The notes under the pieces: model-generated
Told to the model about the DNA's origin: nothing
Database searches by the model: none
What the model saw: only the letters and a program-made list of their open reading frames with translations
From: DUQW01 sp050953805
GTDB lineage: Bacteria; Bacillota_I; Bacilli_A; Acholeplasmatales; Acholeplasmataceae
Length of the DNA stretch: 64,000 nt
Direction: 5' to 3'
NCBI GenBank assembly: GCA_050953805.1
Contig: JBMNNE010000002.1
Location: 744,001-808,000, forward strand
Translations under genes and position numbers: made by a program
In this document: positions 41,494-49,706 of the stretch, piece by piece
Layout: each line of letters starts with the position of its first letter
How positions within the stretch are numbered: the first letter of the stretch is position 1

Positions 41494-43170
41494 TTAAATA
41501 TTATTAGTAAATTCTAAAACTTCCCTAACAACTGAATTTAATACTTCTTCAGCATGTTTTTGAGATTTACCGATGACACTGAAGTAAATCTTTAATTTAG
41601 GTTCAGTTCCTGAAGGTCTGAAGATAACCCACATTCCATTGTCAAAATAAAATTTTAATACGTTAGATTTGTATTGATCAAGATTTTCAGTTTTACCACC
41701 AGGATAGTAAACTTTAGATGCTTTATAGTCTTCATGTTTTACTAATTTATAATCTTCTAAAGTAATTCCATTAGCTCTAACATAGTCCATAATTTCTAAA
41801 ATTTTCTTAGCTCCATCTAATCCTGTTAAAACTAAGTTATGTGTATACTCTAAATAATAGCCATATTTTTCATAGATTTCATGTAAATAGTCGATAAAAG
41901 TCATTCCTTGGTCTTTTAACCATGAAGCAATTTCAGTATACATTAGTGTTTGTTGAACACCATCTTTATCTCTGACGAAGTCTTCGATAACTGAACCAAT
42001 TGCTTCTTCACAACCGAATTGGAATTTAGCTTTTCCTTCAATCTTTAAAGCTTCTTCACCGATAAATTTAAATCCAGTTAAAACTCTAACCGAATTTTGA
42101 TTAAATGATTTACCAATTTCACCAATTAAATCAGAAGTAACAATTGTTGAATAGACATAGCCATTATTTTCTAATTTATTGTTAGCTTGACGTTGAGATA
42201 GTAAATAATAAACAGTTAATGCTGCTCCTTGGTTACCATTTAATAAAATATAATCATCACCATGTCTGACTGAAATACCAGTTCTATCAGTATCAGGGTC
42301 TGTTAAAATAATTGCGTCACAATCATATTCAAGGGCAACTTTTGCCATACCTTCCCATGCTTCCGGCATTTCAGGGTTAGCATTTTTAGTGTTAGAAAAG
42401 TCAGGATCAACTTCCGCATGTGGATTATAAACTAAAACATTATATCCTAGTGATTCTAAAAGTTTAGGAACGACAGTAATTCCAGTACCATGTAGTGGTG
42501 AATATAAAATGTTTGCCGATTTAGTAGTTTCATTGATTTGAATTTTTTTAACTCTCTCTAAGTAAGCAGCTTCAACTTCTTCTAAAACTGGAACAATTAA
42601 ATCACTATCTTTGGCTGTTTGAATGTTAAACATATCTTTAACTTTATTAACTTCGGCAATACAAACATCAGACTCTGCTAAGTTTAATTGAGCCCCAGAT
42701 GCATTATAAACTTTATAACCATTATATTCTTTTGGGTTGTGGCTAGCAGTTAACATTACGCCACCGGCACAGCCAAAATGTCTAATCGCAAATGATAACA
42801 TTGGTGTAGGTCTTAATTCTTTAAATAAATAAACTTTAAAACCTTCCTGTGCAAAAACTTCGGCCACTTCTCGTGCAAATTCTTTTGAAAAATGACGATT
42901 ATCATGGGCAATAGCGATCCCCTTTTTCTTATTTTTCGGATCTTTAGCTAAAAAATTAGCAAAACCTAGTGAAGTTTTTCTAACAGTAAAAACATTCATT
43001 CGGTTTGTTCCAGCACCGATAATTCCTCTTAAACCACCAGTTCCAAATTCTAAATCTTTAATAAAGGCTTCTTCCATTTGGGCTTCATCCATTTTTAGAA
43101 GCTCTTCTTTCAAATAATCTGGCATTTTGGGTTCATTAACCCACACATCATATTTTTCTTTGATTGTCAT
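41494..43170 (-). CDS. pgcA: Phosphoglucomutase (alpha-D-phosphohexomutase family)
   Basis: Interconverts glucose-6-phosphate and glucose-1-phosphate, feeding GalU. The 558 residues match the Bacillus PgcA-type enzyme. The phospho-serine loop TASHNPKEYNGYKVY, metal loop DPDTDRTGISV, sugar loop FGCEEAIG and phosphate-binding RPSGTEPKLKIYF are all seen. GGAAGGG precedes the ATG. A PMM/PGM bifunctional activity is possible. Confidence 0.94.
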   Translation of the reverse strand: MTIKEKYDVWVNEPKMPDYLKEELLKMDEAQMEEAFIKDLEFGTGGLRGIIGAGTNRMNVFTVRKTSLGFANFLAKDPKNKKKGIAIAHDNRHFSKEFAREVAEVFAQEGFKVYLFKELRPTPMLSFAIRHFGCAGGVMLTASHNPKEYNGYKVYNASGAQLNLAESDVCIAEVNKVKDMFNIQTAKDSDLIVPVLEEVEAAYLERVKKIQINETTKSANILYSPLHGTGITVVPKLLESLGYNVLVYNPHAEVDPDFSNTKNANPEMPEAWEGMAKVALEYDCDAIILTDPDTDRTGISVRHGDDYILLNGNQGAALTVYYLLSQRQANNKLENNGYVYSTIVTSDLIGEIGKSFNQNSVRVLTGFKFIGEEALKIEGKAKFQFGCEEAIGSVIEDFVRDKDGVQQTLMYTEIASWLKDQGMTFIDYLHEIYEKYGYYLEYTHNLVLTGLDGAKKILEIMDYVRANGITLEDYKLVKHEDYKASKVYYPGGKTENLDQYKSNVLKFYFDNGMWVIFRPSGTEPKLKIYFSVIGKSQKHAEEVLNSVVREVLEFTNNI

Positions 43171-43215
43171 CTTATCATCCCTTCCTTCTTTTTTTAGTAT
43201 ATCATAATCTATATT

Positions 43216-43959
43216 CTATTTTTTATTTAAATAGTAAATATTTAGTAAACCTTCTAGAACCAAATTTGGTCTTATTTCCATTTTTTTATTAACTAGTGGA
43301 GAAATAACTTTGCCTAATCCACCAGTAATAATTACTTTGGCTTCTTGATTGATTTCTTTTTGAATTCGATCAATAATTCCTTCTACTTCACTAGCAGTCC
43401 CGTGAATTACTCCTGACTGCATACATTCAACAGTATTAGTTCCCAATACTTTTTCTGGTACAGTAATTTCAATATGAGGTAAAAGTGCAGTTGATCCGAC
43501 TAAAGCTTTGATAGAAATGACAACTCCAGGGGAAATAACAACTCCTAAAAGTTTCTTATTTTCAACATATAAGTATTTATTCGCTGTCCCTAAATCGATA
43601 ATAATAGTTGGACTAGGATCAGTTAGAGCGGCAGCACCACAAATAATATCAGCTCCAACTTCTTGAGGGTGGTCAGTTCTAATATTAATTCCAGTTTTAA
43701 TTCCAGGCCCTAAAACAATTGGATCAATATTATAAATGCGTTTAGATAAAATTTTTAAACTAATCGTAATTTCCGGAACAACACTAGCAATAATTACACC
43801 AGTAACAATTTTAGGATCAAATAGTTGATTCAAGCGAACAGCATATAAATCAGGTGTCATATTTGATACCGAATTAATTCTGAAAACTTGTTCGATTTTA
43901 TTATCATTTGCTAAACCAATTTTAATATTTGTATTACCTACATCAAACAGTAAGATCAC
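43216..43959 (-). CDS. coaX: Type III pantothenate kinase
   Basis: First step of CoA synthesis from pantothenate. The 247 residues show the ASKHA motifs: DVGNTNIKIGL at 5-15, DHPQEVGADIICGAAAL near 95-111, IIDLGTANKYLY near 118-129 and VITGGLGKVISPL near 209-221. GTG is the likely start (GAGAGGGAGAT upstream); it overlaps the end of the ECF S-component gene by 17 bases, which suggests that the transporter brings in pantothenate. The catalytic base Asp in LGPGIKTGINIRTDHPQEVG (D-H-P) is present. Confidence 0.95.
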   Translation of the reverse strand: MILLFDVGNTNIKIGLANDNKIEQVFRINSVSNMTPDLYAVRLNQLFDPKIVTGVIIASVVPEITISLKILSKRIYNIDPIVLGPGIKTGINIRTDHPQEVGADIICGAAALTDPSPTIIIDLGTANKYLYVENKKLLGVVISPGVVISIKALVGSTALLPHIEITVPEKVLGTNTVECMQSGVIHGTASEVEGIIDRIQKEINQEAKVIITGGLGKVISPLVNKKMEIRPNLVLEGLLNIYYLNKK

Positions 43960-45034
43960 GTTTATCTCCCTCTCTACTAATTAGGGCAGCGGTCACAATT
44001 GGAGTTCCAATTAGAGCGCCGACAAATGCCTCAATAACGCCATTAACGGCTGCAATAGAATAAATAATAAACAAAATGTTTTTATCACCAAAAGTATCTT
44101 TAAAGACAACAGGATTAACAATTAAAACGGTACCTATTACTAACACAGTGTGAATAATAGTTGAGATAATAAACACTGATGATATGTAAGTGTATTTACT
44201 ATCTTTCTTATAAGTAAGCAAACTATATAATGCAACTAATATAACAATAATAACGATCGAAATTGGGATGGTAATTTTTCGATAATTAATTAATCTTGTT
44301 TCTGCTTCATCGACTAATAGTGGATATTCTTCTTCTAATTGATTTAATAAAATGTTTTTTTCGTCAAGTAAATTATCAATTTGAGCAACATTTAATTTTT
44401 CAATTTCAATCATGAAAATATAATCGACAGCGGCACTATTTACTTTAAAATCTTTTAGTACTTTTTTCTTTGCCGCTTTCTCACTTTTAGCTTCATTAAT
44501 AATTACAGTTATATCGTCACTATTTTCTAGTAAATTAATTTCATAACTAACAGTTGCTAGTTGGGTGCCCTTGGCATTAGCATCTCGATAAGCAAAATCT
44601 TTTGTAATATGGTTAATTCCAAAAAAGATTCCAATCACGGTTGTAAGTGCAATAACGACAAAGATAATGTGTTTTCCCAACCTTAAGTTATTAATTCTTT
44701 TAAATAATTTAGCGATATAATATGCACTTAATGAAAATAGCATTCTTGGTACCACAGAAATTAGTGGATTAACAAATGCCATATCAAATGGTGTTGTTGG
44801 TCTAGTTAGGGCTGTAAATAATGAACTAATACCAAACAAAAACCCTAAAAATAAATTAGCTTTCAATCCTAAAAAAAATGCTCCAATAATAACTGGGATA
44901 TGCATGATTGTCACTGCAACTCCAGGTAAAATTTGGATAAAGCCCACATTAGGAATAAAGCCTAGAATTAAAATTACTGCTCCAATAATTGAAGTCAATA
45001 CTAATTCAAAAACGTTATTTTTTCTTTTCTTCAT
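43943..45034 (-). CDS. ECF-transporter S-component-like protein with inserted extracytoplasmic domain
   Basis: Start at 45034 (AAAAGGAGAAAAAT before the ATG), giving 363 residues. The first 140 residues look like an ECF S-component (LTSIIGAVILILGFIPNVGF, IMHIPVIIGAFFLGLKANLF, LGFLFGISSLFTALTRP), a vitamin-binding membrane subunit. S-components are usually 170-220 residues with six helices. Here a soluble stretch of about 115 residues (helical, Glu/Lys-rich, NLLENSDDITVIINEAKSE to LVDEAETRLINYRK) interrupts the helices before the final three. It overlaps coaX, so pantothenate is the likely substrate; the energising module is not in the window. Confidence 0.82.
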   Translation of the reverse strand: MKKRKNNVFELVLTSIIGAVILILGFIPNVGFIQILPGVAVTIMHIPVIIGAFFLGLKANLFLGFLFGISSLFTALTRPTTPFDMAFVNPLISVVPRMLFSLSAYYIAKLFKRINNLRLGKHIIFVVIALTTVIGIFFGINHITKDFAYRDANAKGTQLATVSYEINLLENSDDITVIINEAKSEKAAKKKVLKDFKVNSAAVDYIFMIEIEKLNVAQIDNLLDEKNILLNQLEEEYPLLVDEAETRLINYRKITIPISIVIIVILVALYSLLTYKKDSKYTYISSVFIISTIIHTVLVIGTVLIVNPVVFKDTFGDKNILFIIYSIAAVNGVIEAFVGALIGTPIVTAALISREGDKRDLTV

Positions 45035-45131
45035 ATTTTTCTCCTTTTTAGGCCCAATGGGTCCCATAAGTATTTATAAATATTTTATAATATTTTGTCC
45101 ATTTGAATTAAAAAAACGACTCTTGTCGTTT

Positions 45132-46184
45132 TTATTTAGTTAATAATTGATTTAATTTCTCATAATCTAAATCTTCCAAGATTGAGATTAACATCTTTTT
45201 AACAGCTTTTAAGTCTTCGATTTCAAAAAGAGCGCCGTTAGAATGAATATATCTGGTTGGTAAAACAATTGCGGTTGATAAAACACCACTATTAGTAGTT
45301 AAAACTTTAGATGCATCAGTATTACCTTTAGAAATATAAAACTGATGTTTAACATTATATCTTCTGGCGACATCAATATAGTAATCTTTAACTTTTAGTG
45401 GCAAAATAAAACCAGGATCACAAATTCTAATCATGGCTCCTTCGCCCATTTTGCCTAAAGATTGTGGTTCTAATAAATCATTAATTGGTGATGAGTCTAA
45501 AGCGATAAACATATCAGGTTTAATGAGATGAGAAATTGTGCCCGCTCCTCTTAAACCAACTTCTTCTTGGACTGTTGCACCAATTGCTAAATTAAAAGGT
45601 AAGTCTTTTGTATTAAAATGGCTAATTAATTCTAAAGTAACACCAACACCCATGCGGTTATCAACGGCTTTAGAGATAACTCGTTTTTGATTATGAGTAT
45701 AAGTGAAAGTGTTTTTAAAAGTTACCATTTGTCCTAAACTAACTCCCCACTCAAGAGCTTCGGTATCACTTTTAGCACCAATATCTAATAATAGATCATC
45801 AAAATTAGTTGATTGGACTTGACGAAGGTGTGGTGGTTTAGCTCCGACAATGCCAGGAATTATTCCATTAGGTGTATGGATCTCTAAAACTTGTGATACT
45901 GCAACCTCGCCTAAAATACCACCAATAGGTAAAAGATTAATCGCTCCGTTGGGTCTAATATAAGAAACAATAAAGCCTACTTCATCCATATGTCCACCAA
46001 CCATAACGGTTTTCGCATTTGGATTTTTCGACTTTTTAAAACCAAAAACTGATCCTAAATTATCAGTTACAATTTCAAAATTTTCATATTTTTGAAGATA
46101 CTCTAAGTAGTAATCTCTAACTTTATCTTCATGTCCTGATATTCCAGGTAATTTAAATAAATCTTCGTATAATTTTGGTAACAT
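45132..46184 (-). CDS. M42-family metallo-aminopeptidase (glutamyl/leucyl aminopeptidase type)
   Basis: Cytoplasmic dodecameric-type aminopeptidase of 350 residues. Metal ligands are visible in VGGHMDEVGF, VDNRMGVGVTLE, TVQEEVGLRGA and ALDSSPI. It begins right after the ptsH stop with little ribosome site, so translation is probably coupled. Older annotation calls such proteins endoglucanases; a peptidase role is better supported for the family. Confidence 0.9.
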   Translation of the reverse strand: MLPKLYEDLFKLPGISGHEDKVRDYYLEYLQKYENFEIVTDNLGSVFGFKKSKNPNAKTVMVGGHMDEVGFIVSYIRPNGAINLLPIGGILGEVAVSQVLEIHTPNGIIPGIVGAKPPHLRQVQSTNFDDLLLDIGAKSDTEALEWGVSLGQMVTFKNTFTYTHNQKRVISKAVDNRMGVGVTLELISHFNTKDLPFNLAIGATVQEEVGLRGAGTISHLIKPDMFIALDSSPINDLLEPQSLGKMGEGAMIRICDPGFILPLKVKDYYIDVARRYNVKHQFYISKGNTDASKVLTTNSGVLSTAIVLPTRYIHSNGALFEIEDLKAVKKMLISILEDLDYEKLNQLLTK

Positions 46185-46454
46185 TTACACTAAGGTGCCT
46201 AGCCCTTCGCTAGTTAAAAAGTTTACGATTCCTTCCATAGCTTTTTCTTGATCAGGGCCCGTTATTTTAATTTTTACATTTTCACCACGATAAATACCAA
46301 GAGACATTACTCCCATAATTGATTTTAAATTGACAGTTTTTCCCATTGATTCCATTAAAATTTCAGATTCGTATTTCATTGCTTCGTTAACTAAACGAGT
46401 TGCTGGACGCGCGTGAATACCATATTCAGCAATAATTAAGAATGTTTTTTCCAT
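46185..46454 (-). CDS. ptsH: Phosphocarrier protein HPr
   Basis: PTS phosphocarrier of 89 residues. The enzyme-I site His15 is in YGIHARPATRLV, and the HPr-kinase-type serine is in LKSIMGVMSLG. It follows the EIIB-like gene directly, with GAGGG as ribosome site. Enzyme I is not in the window. Crh is excluded because His15 is present. Confidence 0.95.
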   Translation of the reverse strand: MEKTFLIIAEYGIHARPATRLVNEAMKYESEILMESMGKTVNLKSIMGVMSLGIYRGENVKIKITGPDQEKAMEGIVNFLTSEGLGTLV

Positions 46455-46844
46455 TTAATTTCCCTCATTTCTTTTGTTGTTTATGTATTTAAGTACTTCT
46501 TTAGGATTATCTTTTACTAACATTTTAACACTATTTCTAGTGATAATAGCTCCTAGTTGTAGGTGTCTCATTTCGCGTGGTTTTAATAGATTTATATCAT
46601 TTACCAAAACACTAAATCTTCTCCTCGACAAAGTAGCTTCTTTAACATTTTCAATTCCACCTAGAGCGTGAATAATACTATCAGCATATTCATTTTTGAT
46701 TTCAACTTCTGCTTTTTTCTTTTTATTCTTTTTGGCTGTCACACTAATTAAGACAATAAACAAAATAACAACCAAAACGGCAGCTCCCAATATTATATAA
46801 TGTTTCATAGTTAATTTTGATAAAATTTCTGATATAAATGACAT
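46455..46844 (-). CDS. Membrane-anchored EIIB-like protein lacking the phospho-cysteine
   Basis: A 129-residue protein with one N-terminal helix (HYIILGAAVLVVILFIVLIS) and a C-terminal domain (about 50-125) like the glucose-type PTS EIIB: IIHALGGIENVKEATLSRRR then FSVLVNDINLL, HLQLGAIITRNSVKMLVKDN. The family motif CxTRLR is replaced by LSRRRF, so it cannot be phosphorylated in the usual way. There is no EIIC or EIIA nearby. It is directly upstream of HPr, so a regulatory, HPr-related role is inferred. GGGGG precedes the ATG. Confidence 0.8.
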   Translation of the reverse strand: MSFISEILSKLTMKHYIILGAAVLVVILFIVLISVTAKKNKKKKAEVEIKNEYADSIIHALGGIENVKEATLSRRRFSVLVNDINLLKPREMRHLQLGAIITRNSVKMLVKDNPKEVLKYINNKRNEGN

Positions 46845-46904
46845 AATTTTTCAACCCCCAATAATATTATATCGTGTTTAGTTAATTTAACCAAGTATAA
46901 TTTA

Positions 46905-47921
46905 TTAATAAATTAACATTGCGTCTCCAAATGAGAAAAAACGGTAATTATGTTTAATTGCTTCATTATATGCAGCAATTACATTATTTTTTGAATAAAA
47001 GGCACTAACTAACATTAATAATGTTGATTTTGGTAAATGAAAGTTAGTAATTAAGTGATCAACCACTTTGAATTGATAACCCGGATAGATGAATAAATTA
47101 GTTTCAAAATAACCACTAGTAAATTTATTAGAAAAATTACTTTCTAAAACTCTTAAAGTTGTCGTACCTACACAAGTAATTTTTTTCTTCTTAGCGATTG
47201 CTTGATTTAACAAATTGGTTGATTCATCTGATAAATAATAAGATTCATAATGCATTTCGTGATCTTTGATATCAACGACATCAACCGGTCTAAACGTTCC
47301 TAGACCAACATGTAAAGTAACATTGATGATTTCTACTCCCTTTAATTTTAGCTGTTCAATAACTTCATTAGTAAAGTGAAAACCAGCAGTTGGAGCAGCT
47401 GCACTACCTAAGTTTTTCGCATAAATTGTTTGATAGCGATCTTGGTCACGTAACTTTTCATGGATATATGGTGGTAGTGGCATTTCGCCTAGTTGAGACA
47501 ATATCTCATATAAGACACCATCATAAATTAACTTTGCTACAACAATTCCTTTGTCTTTTACTTCAATAACTTTTAACTGTAAATTATCAGAGAAACTAAC
47601 CATAGTTCCCACTTTAATTCTTCTTGCTGGTTTAACCAGTAATTCCCAAATATCTTTTTCTACTTCCTTTAATAGTAATACTTCAATAGTTGCTAAAGTA
47701 TCAACTTTTTTACCATAAAGTCTAGCAGGTAATACTTTGGAATCATTAATTACTATAACATCATTTTGGCCAAAATAGTTAATGATATCATAAAAGTGTT
47801 GGTGTAAAATGGTATCATTTTGTCGGTTTAACACCATCAATTTTGATTGATCTCTTTTTGCTAAAGGTGTTTGAGCAATTAATTCTTTTGGTAAATGATA
47901 ATCAAATTCTGCGACTTTCAT
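46905..47921 (-). CDS. queA: S-adenosylmethionine:tRNA ribosyltransferase-isomerase
   Basis: Converts preQ1 in tRNA to epoxyqueuosine. The 338 residues match QueA, with MKVAEFDYHLPKELIAQTP, VINDSKVLPARL, HVGLGTFRPVDV, MHYESYYLS and TNFHLPKSTLLMLVSAF. It overlaps the ruvB stop by one base (TAATG), a conserved Firmicute order (ruvA-ruvB-queA). No tgt gene follows within the window. Confidence 0.96.
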   Translation of the reverse strand: MKVAEFDYHLPKELIAQTPLAKRDQSKLMVLNRQNDTILHQHFYDIINYFGQNDVIVINDSKVLPARLYGKKVDTLATIEVLLLKEVEKDIWELLVKPARRIKVGTMVSFSDNLQLKVIEVKDKGIVVAKLIYDGVLYEILSQLGEMPLPPYIHEKLRDQDRYQTIYAKNLGSAAAPTAGFHFTNEVIEQLKLKGVEIINVTLHVGLGTFRPVDVVDIKDHEMHYESYYLSDESTNLLNQAIAKKKKITCVGTTTLRVLESNFSNKFTSGYFETNLFIYPGYQFKVVDHLITNFHLPKSTLLMLVSAFYSKNNVIAAYNEAIKHNYRFFSFGDAMLIY

Positions 47922-48928
47922 TAAAATAATCCTTTATAATATTTGATTTGTAATTCATCATAAGCTTTTTCAGTAGCAACTCTTCCTCTAGCAGTCCTTT
48001 GAATATAGCCTTCTTGTAGTAAATATGGTTCATAAACATCTTCAATAGTACTAGGTTCTTCTGAAATAGATGCTGCTAAAGCTTCTAATCCTACTGGGCC
48101 ACCATTAAAATTATTAATGATTGTTTTTAAATAGTTAAGATCTTTTTGGTCTAATCCGTTTTGATTAATTCCCAATTTATTTAAAGCTAAATTACAAATA
48201 TCAGTTGTAATTGTGCCATCACCAATGATTTGTGCAAAATCTCTAATTCTTCTAAATAGACGATTAGCAATCCTTGGTGTTCCACGACTGCGTTTAGCTA
48301 AATTTCGGACTGATTCTAATGTAATTTTGGTGTTATAAACATGAGAAGTTCTTAAAATAATTTTTTCTAAATCACTAATATTGTAGTAATCTAATCTAAA
48401 AACAACCCCAAAACGATCTCTTAATGGAGCTGAAAGATCACCAAATCGAGTTGTAGCTCCAATTAAAGTAAATGGTGGTAAATCAATTCTAATCGATCTT
48501 GATTCTGAATCACGACCTAACACAATATCGATAACAAAATCTTCCATTGCAGCATATAAAACTTCTTCGACAACTCGTGGAAGACGATGGATTTCATCTA
48601 TAAATAAAATATCTCCTGGTTCTAAAGTTGATAAAATAGCGGCTAAATCACCACTTCTTTCTATCGCTGGACCAGAAGTTGTCCTTAGATTAACATTCAT
48701 TTCATTAGCGATAATTTGTGCTAATGTTGTTTTTCCTAGTCCTGGAGGTCCATATAAAAGAGTATGATCAATAACTTCGCCTCTACCTAATGCAGCTTTA
48801 ATATAGACATTTAATACTTCTTTAATGTCATTTTGTCCAATAAAACTATCTAATCTTTCAGGGCGAAGTGATTGTTCATCATCATATTTTTCTTGTAATT
48901 CTTGGATAATTTTTTGATATTCACTCAT
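47921..48928 (-). CDS. ruvB: Holliday junction ATP-dependent DNA helicase RuvB
   Basis: AAA+ motor for branch migration, 335 residues. Walker A is GPPGLGKTTLA, Walker B is LFIDEIHRL, sensor 1 is TLIGATTRFG and the Arg finger lies in PLRDRFGVVF; the C-terminal winged helix ends IQRTARGRVATEKAY. It works with RuvA, encoded nine bases upstream. Confidence 0.97.
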   Translation of the reverse strand: MSEYQKIIQELQEKYDDEQSLRPERLDSFIGQNDIKEVLNVYIKAALGRGEVIDHTLLYGPPGLGKTTLAQIIANEMNVNLRTTSGPAIERSGDLAAILSTLEPGDILFIDEIHRLPRVVEEVLYAAMEDFVIDIVLGRDSESRSIRIDLPPFTLIGATTRFGDLSAPLRDRFGVVFRLDYYNISDLEKIILRTSHVYNTKITLESVRNLAKRSRGTPRIANRLFRRIRDFAQIIGDGTITTDICNLALNKLGINQNGLDQKDLNYLKTIINNFNGGPVGLEALAASISEEPSTIEDVYEPYLLQEGYIQRTARGRVATEKAYDELQIKYYKGLF

Positions 48929-48937
48929 AATAGATTC

Positions 48938-49489
48938 CTACTTTAATAAAATTTGAAGTGCTTGTTTTACCATTTTATCAACTTCATCACTAGGTGTAAC
49001 TTTTTTCAAAGCTTTTTTGATTTCAGCTTTAGAATACCCAAGTGCTGTTAATGCCAAGGAAACATCTTCCATTTGATCAGGAGTTCCCTCATTATCTAAA
49101 GTTAATTTTCCTTTTAAATCTAAAATAATTTGCTGAGCACTTTTCATTCCAATTCCCGGAAATTTAGTAAGAAATTTAGCATTTCCTTCTTCTATTGCTA
49201 AGATTAAATCACTAGTATTATCACTAGCTAAAATGCTCAATGCACTTTTAGGCCCAATACCTGGTACATTAATTAATTTTAAAAACAAATCTTTTAATTC
49301 CAAAGTTTTAAACCCATATAAAAAAACATCCGGCTCTCTAACTCGTTTAAAAACATAAATTTTTATATCTGCTCCTAATTCAAATGAATAGGGATTACTC
49401 ACTATTAATTCATAGCCAATATTATTCGTCTCTAAAACGATATAGCTAGGACGAATTTGTACAATTTTTCCAATTAAATATGAATACAT
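48938..49489 (-). CDS. ruvA: Holliday junction DNA helicase subunit RuvA
   Basis: Junction-binding tetramer. Start at 49489 gives 183 residues from MYSYLIGKIV, the usual N-terminus; a longer frame to 49534 runs into the promoter. The OB-fold (1-63), the two helix-hairpin-helix motifs (KLINVPGIGPKSALSIL, LTKFPGIGMKSAQQII) and the C-terminal domain III (SLALTALGYSKAEIKKALKK) are complete. Confidence 0.95.
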   Translation of the reverse strand: MYSYLIGKIVQIRPSYIVLETNNIGYELIVSNPYSFELGADIKIYVFKRVREPDVFLYGFKTLELKDLFLKLINVPGIGPKSALSILASDNTSDLILAIEEGNAKFLTKFPGIGMKSAQQIILDLKGKLTLDNEGTPDQMEDVSLALTALGYSKAEIKKALKKVTPSDEVDKMVKQALQILLK

Positions 49490-49522
49490 TAAATCACCAT
49501 TTTCACTTGATAATATATTGTT

Positions 49523-49531
49523 ATTATACCA
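49523..49531 (-). promoter_or_regulatory. Extended -10 promoter element of ruvA-ruvB-queA
   Basis: On the minus strand TGGTATAAT is an extended -10 box (TGn-TATAAT); no good -35 is seen. Confidence 0.6.
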
Positions 49532-49680
49532 CAAGAAACGGCTTTATTCACGAATTATAAAATGAATATATTCATTTTTACGATTAATAGGTAATCTGGA
49601 TTAGTTATATTTATATTTTTCGATAAAATTCATGATTATTGTAATTGGTGAAAATATACAATAATTATTCATTAACATGA

Positions 49681-49686
49681 TATAAT
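49681..49686 (+). promoter_or_regulatory. -10 box before the 1168-residue coiled-coil gene
   Basis: TATAAT about 20 bases before the TTG start; the region between 49535 and 49706 is otherwise empty and very AT-rich. Confidence 0.45.
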
Positions 49687-49706
49687 TATTATTAGGAAGT
49701 GGTACT

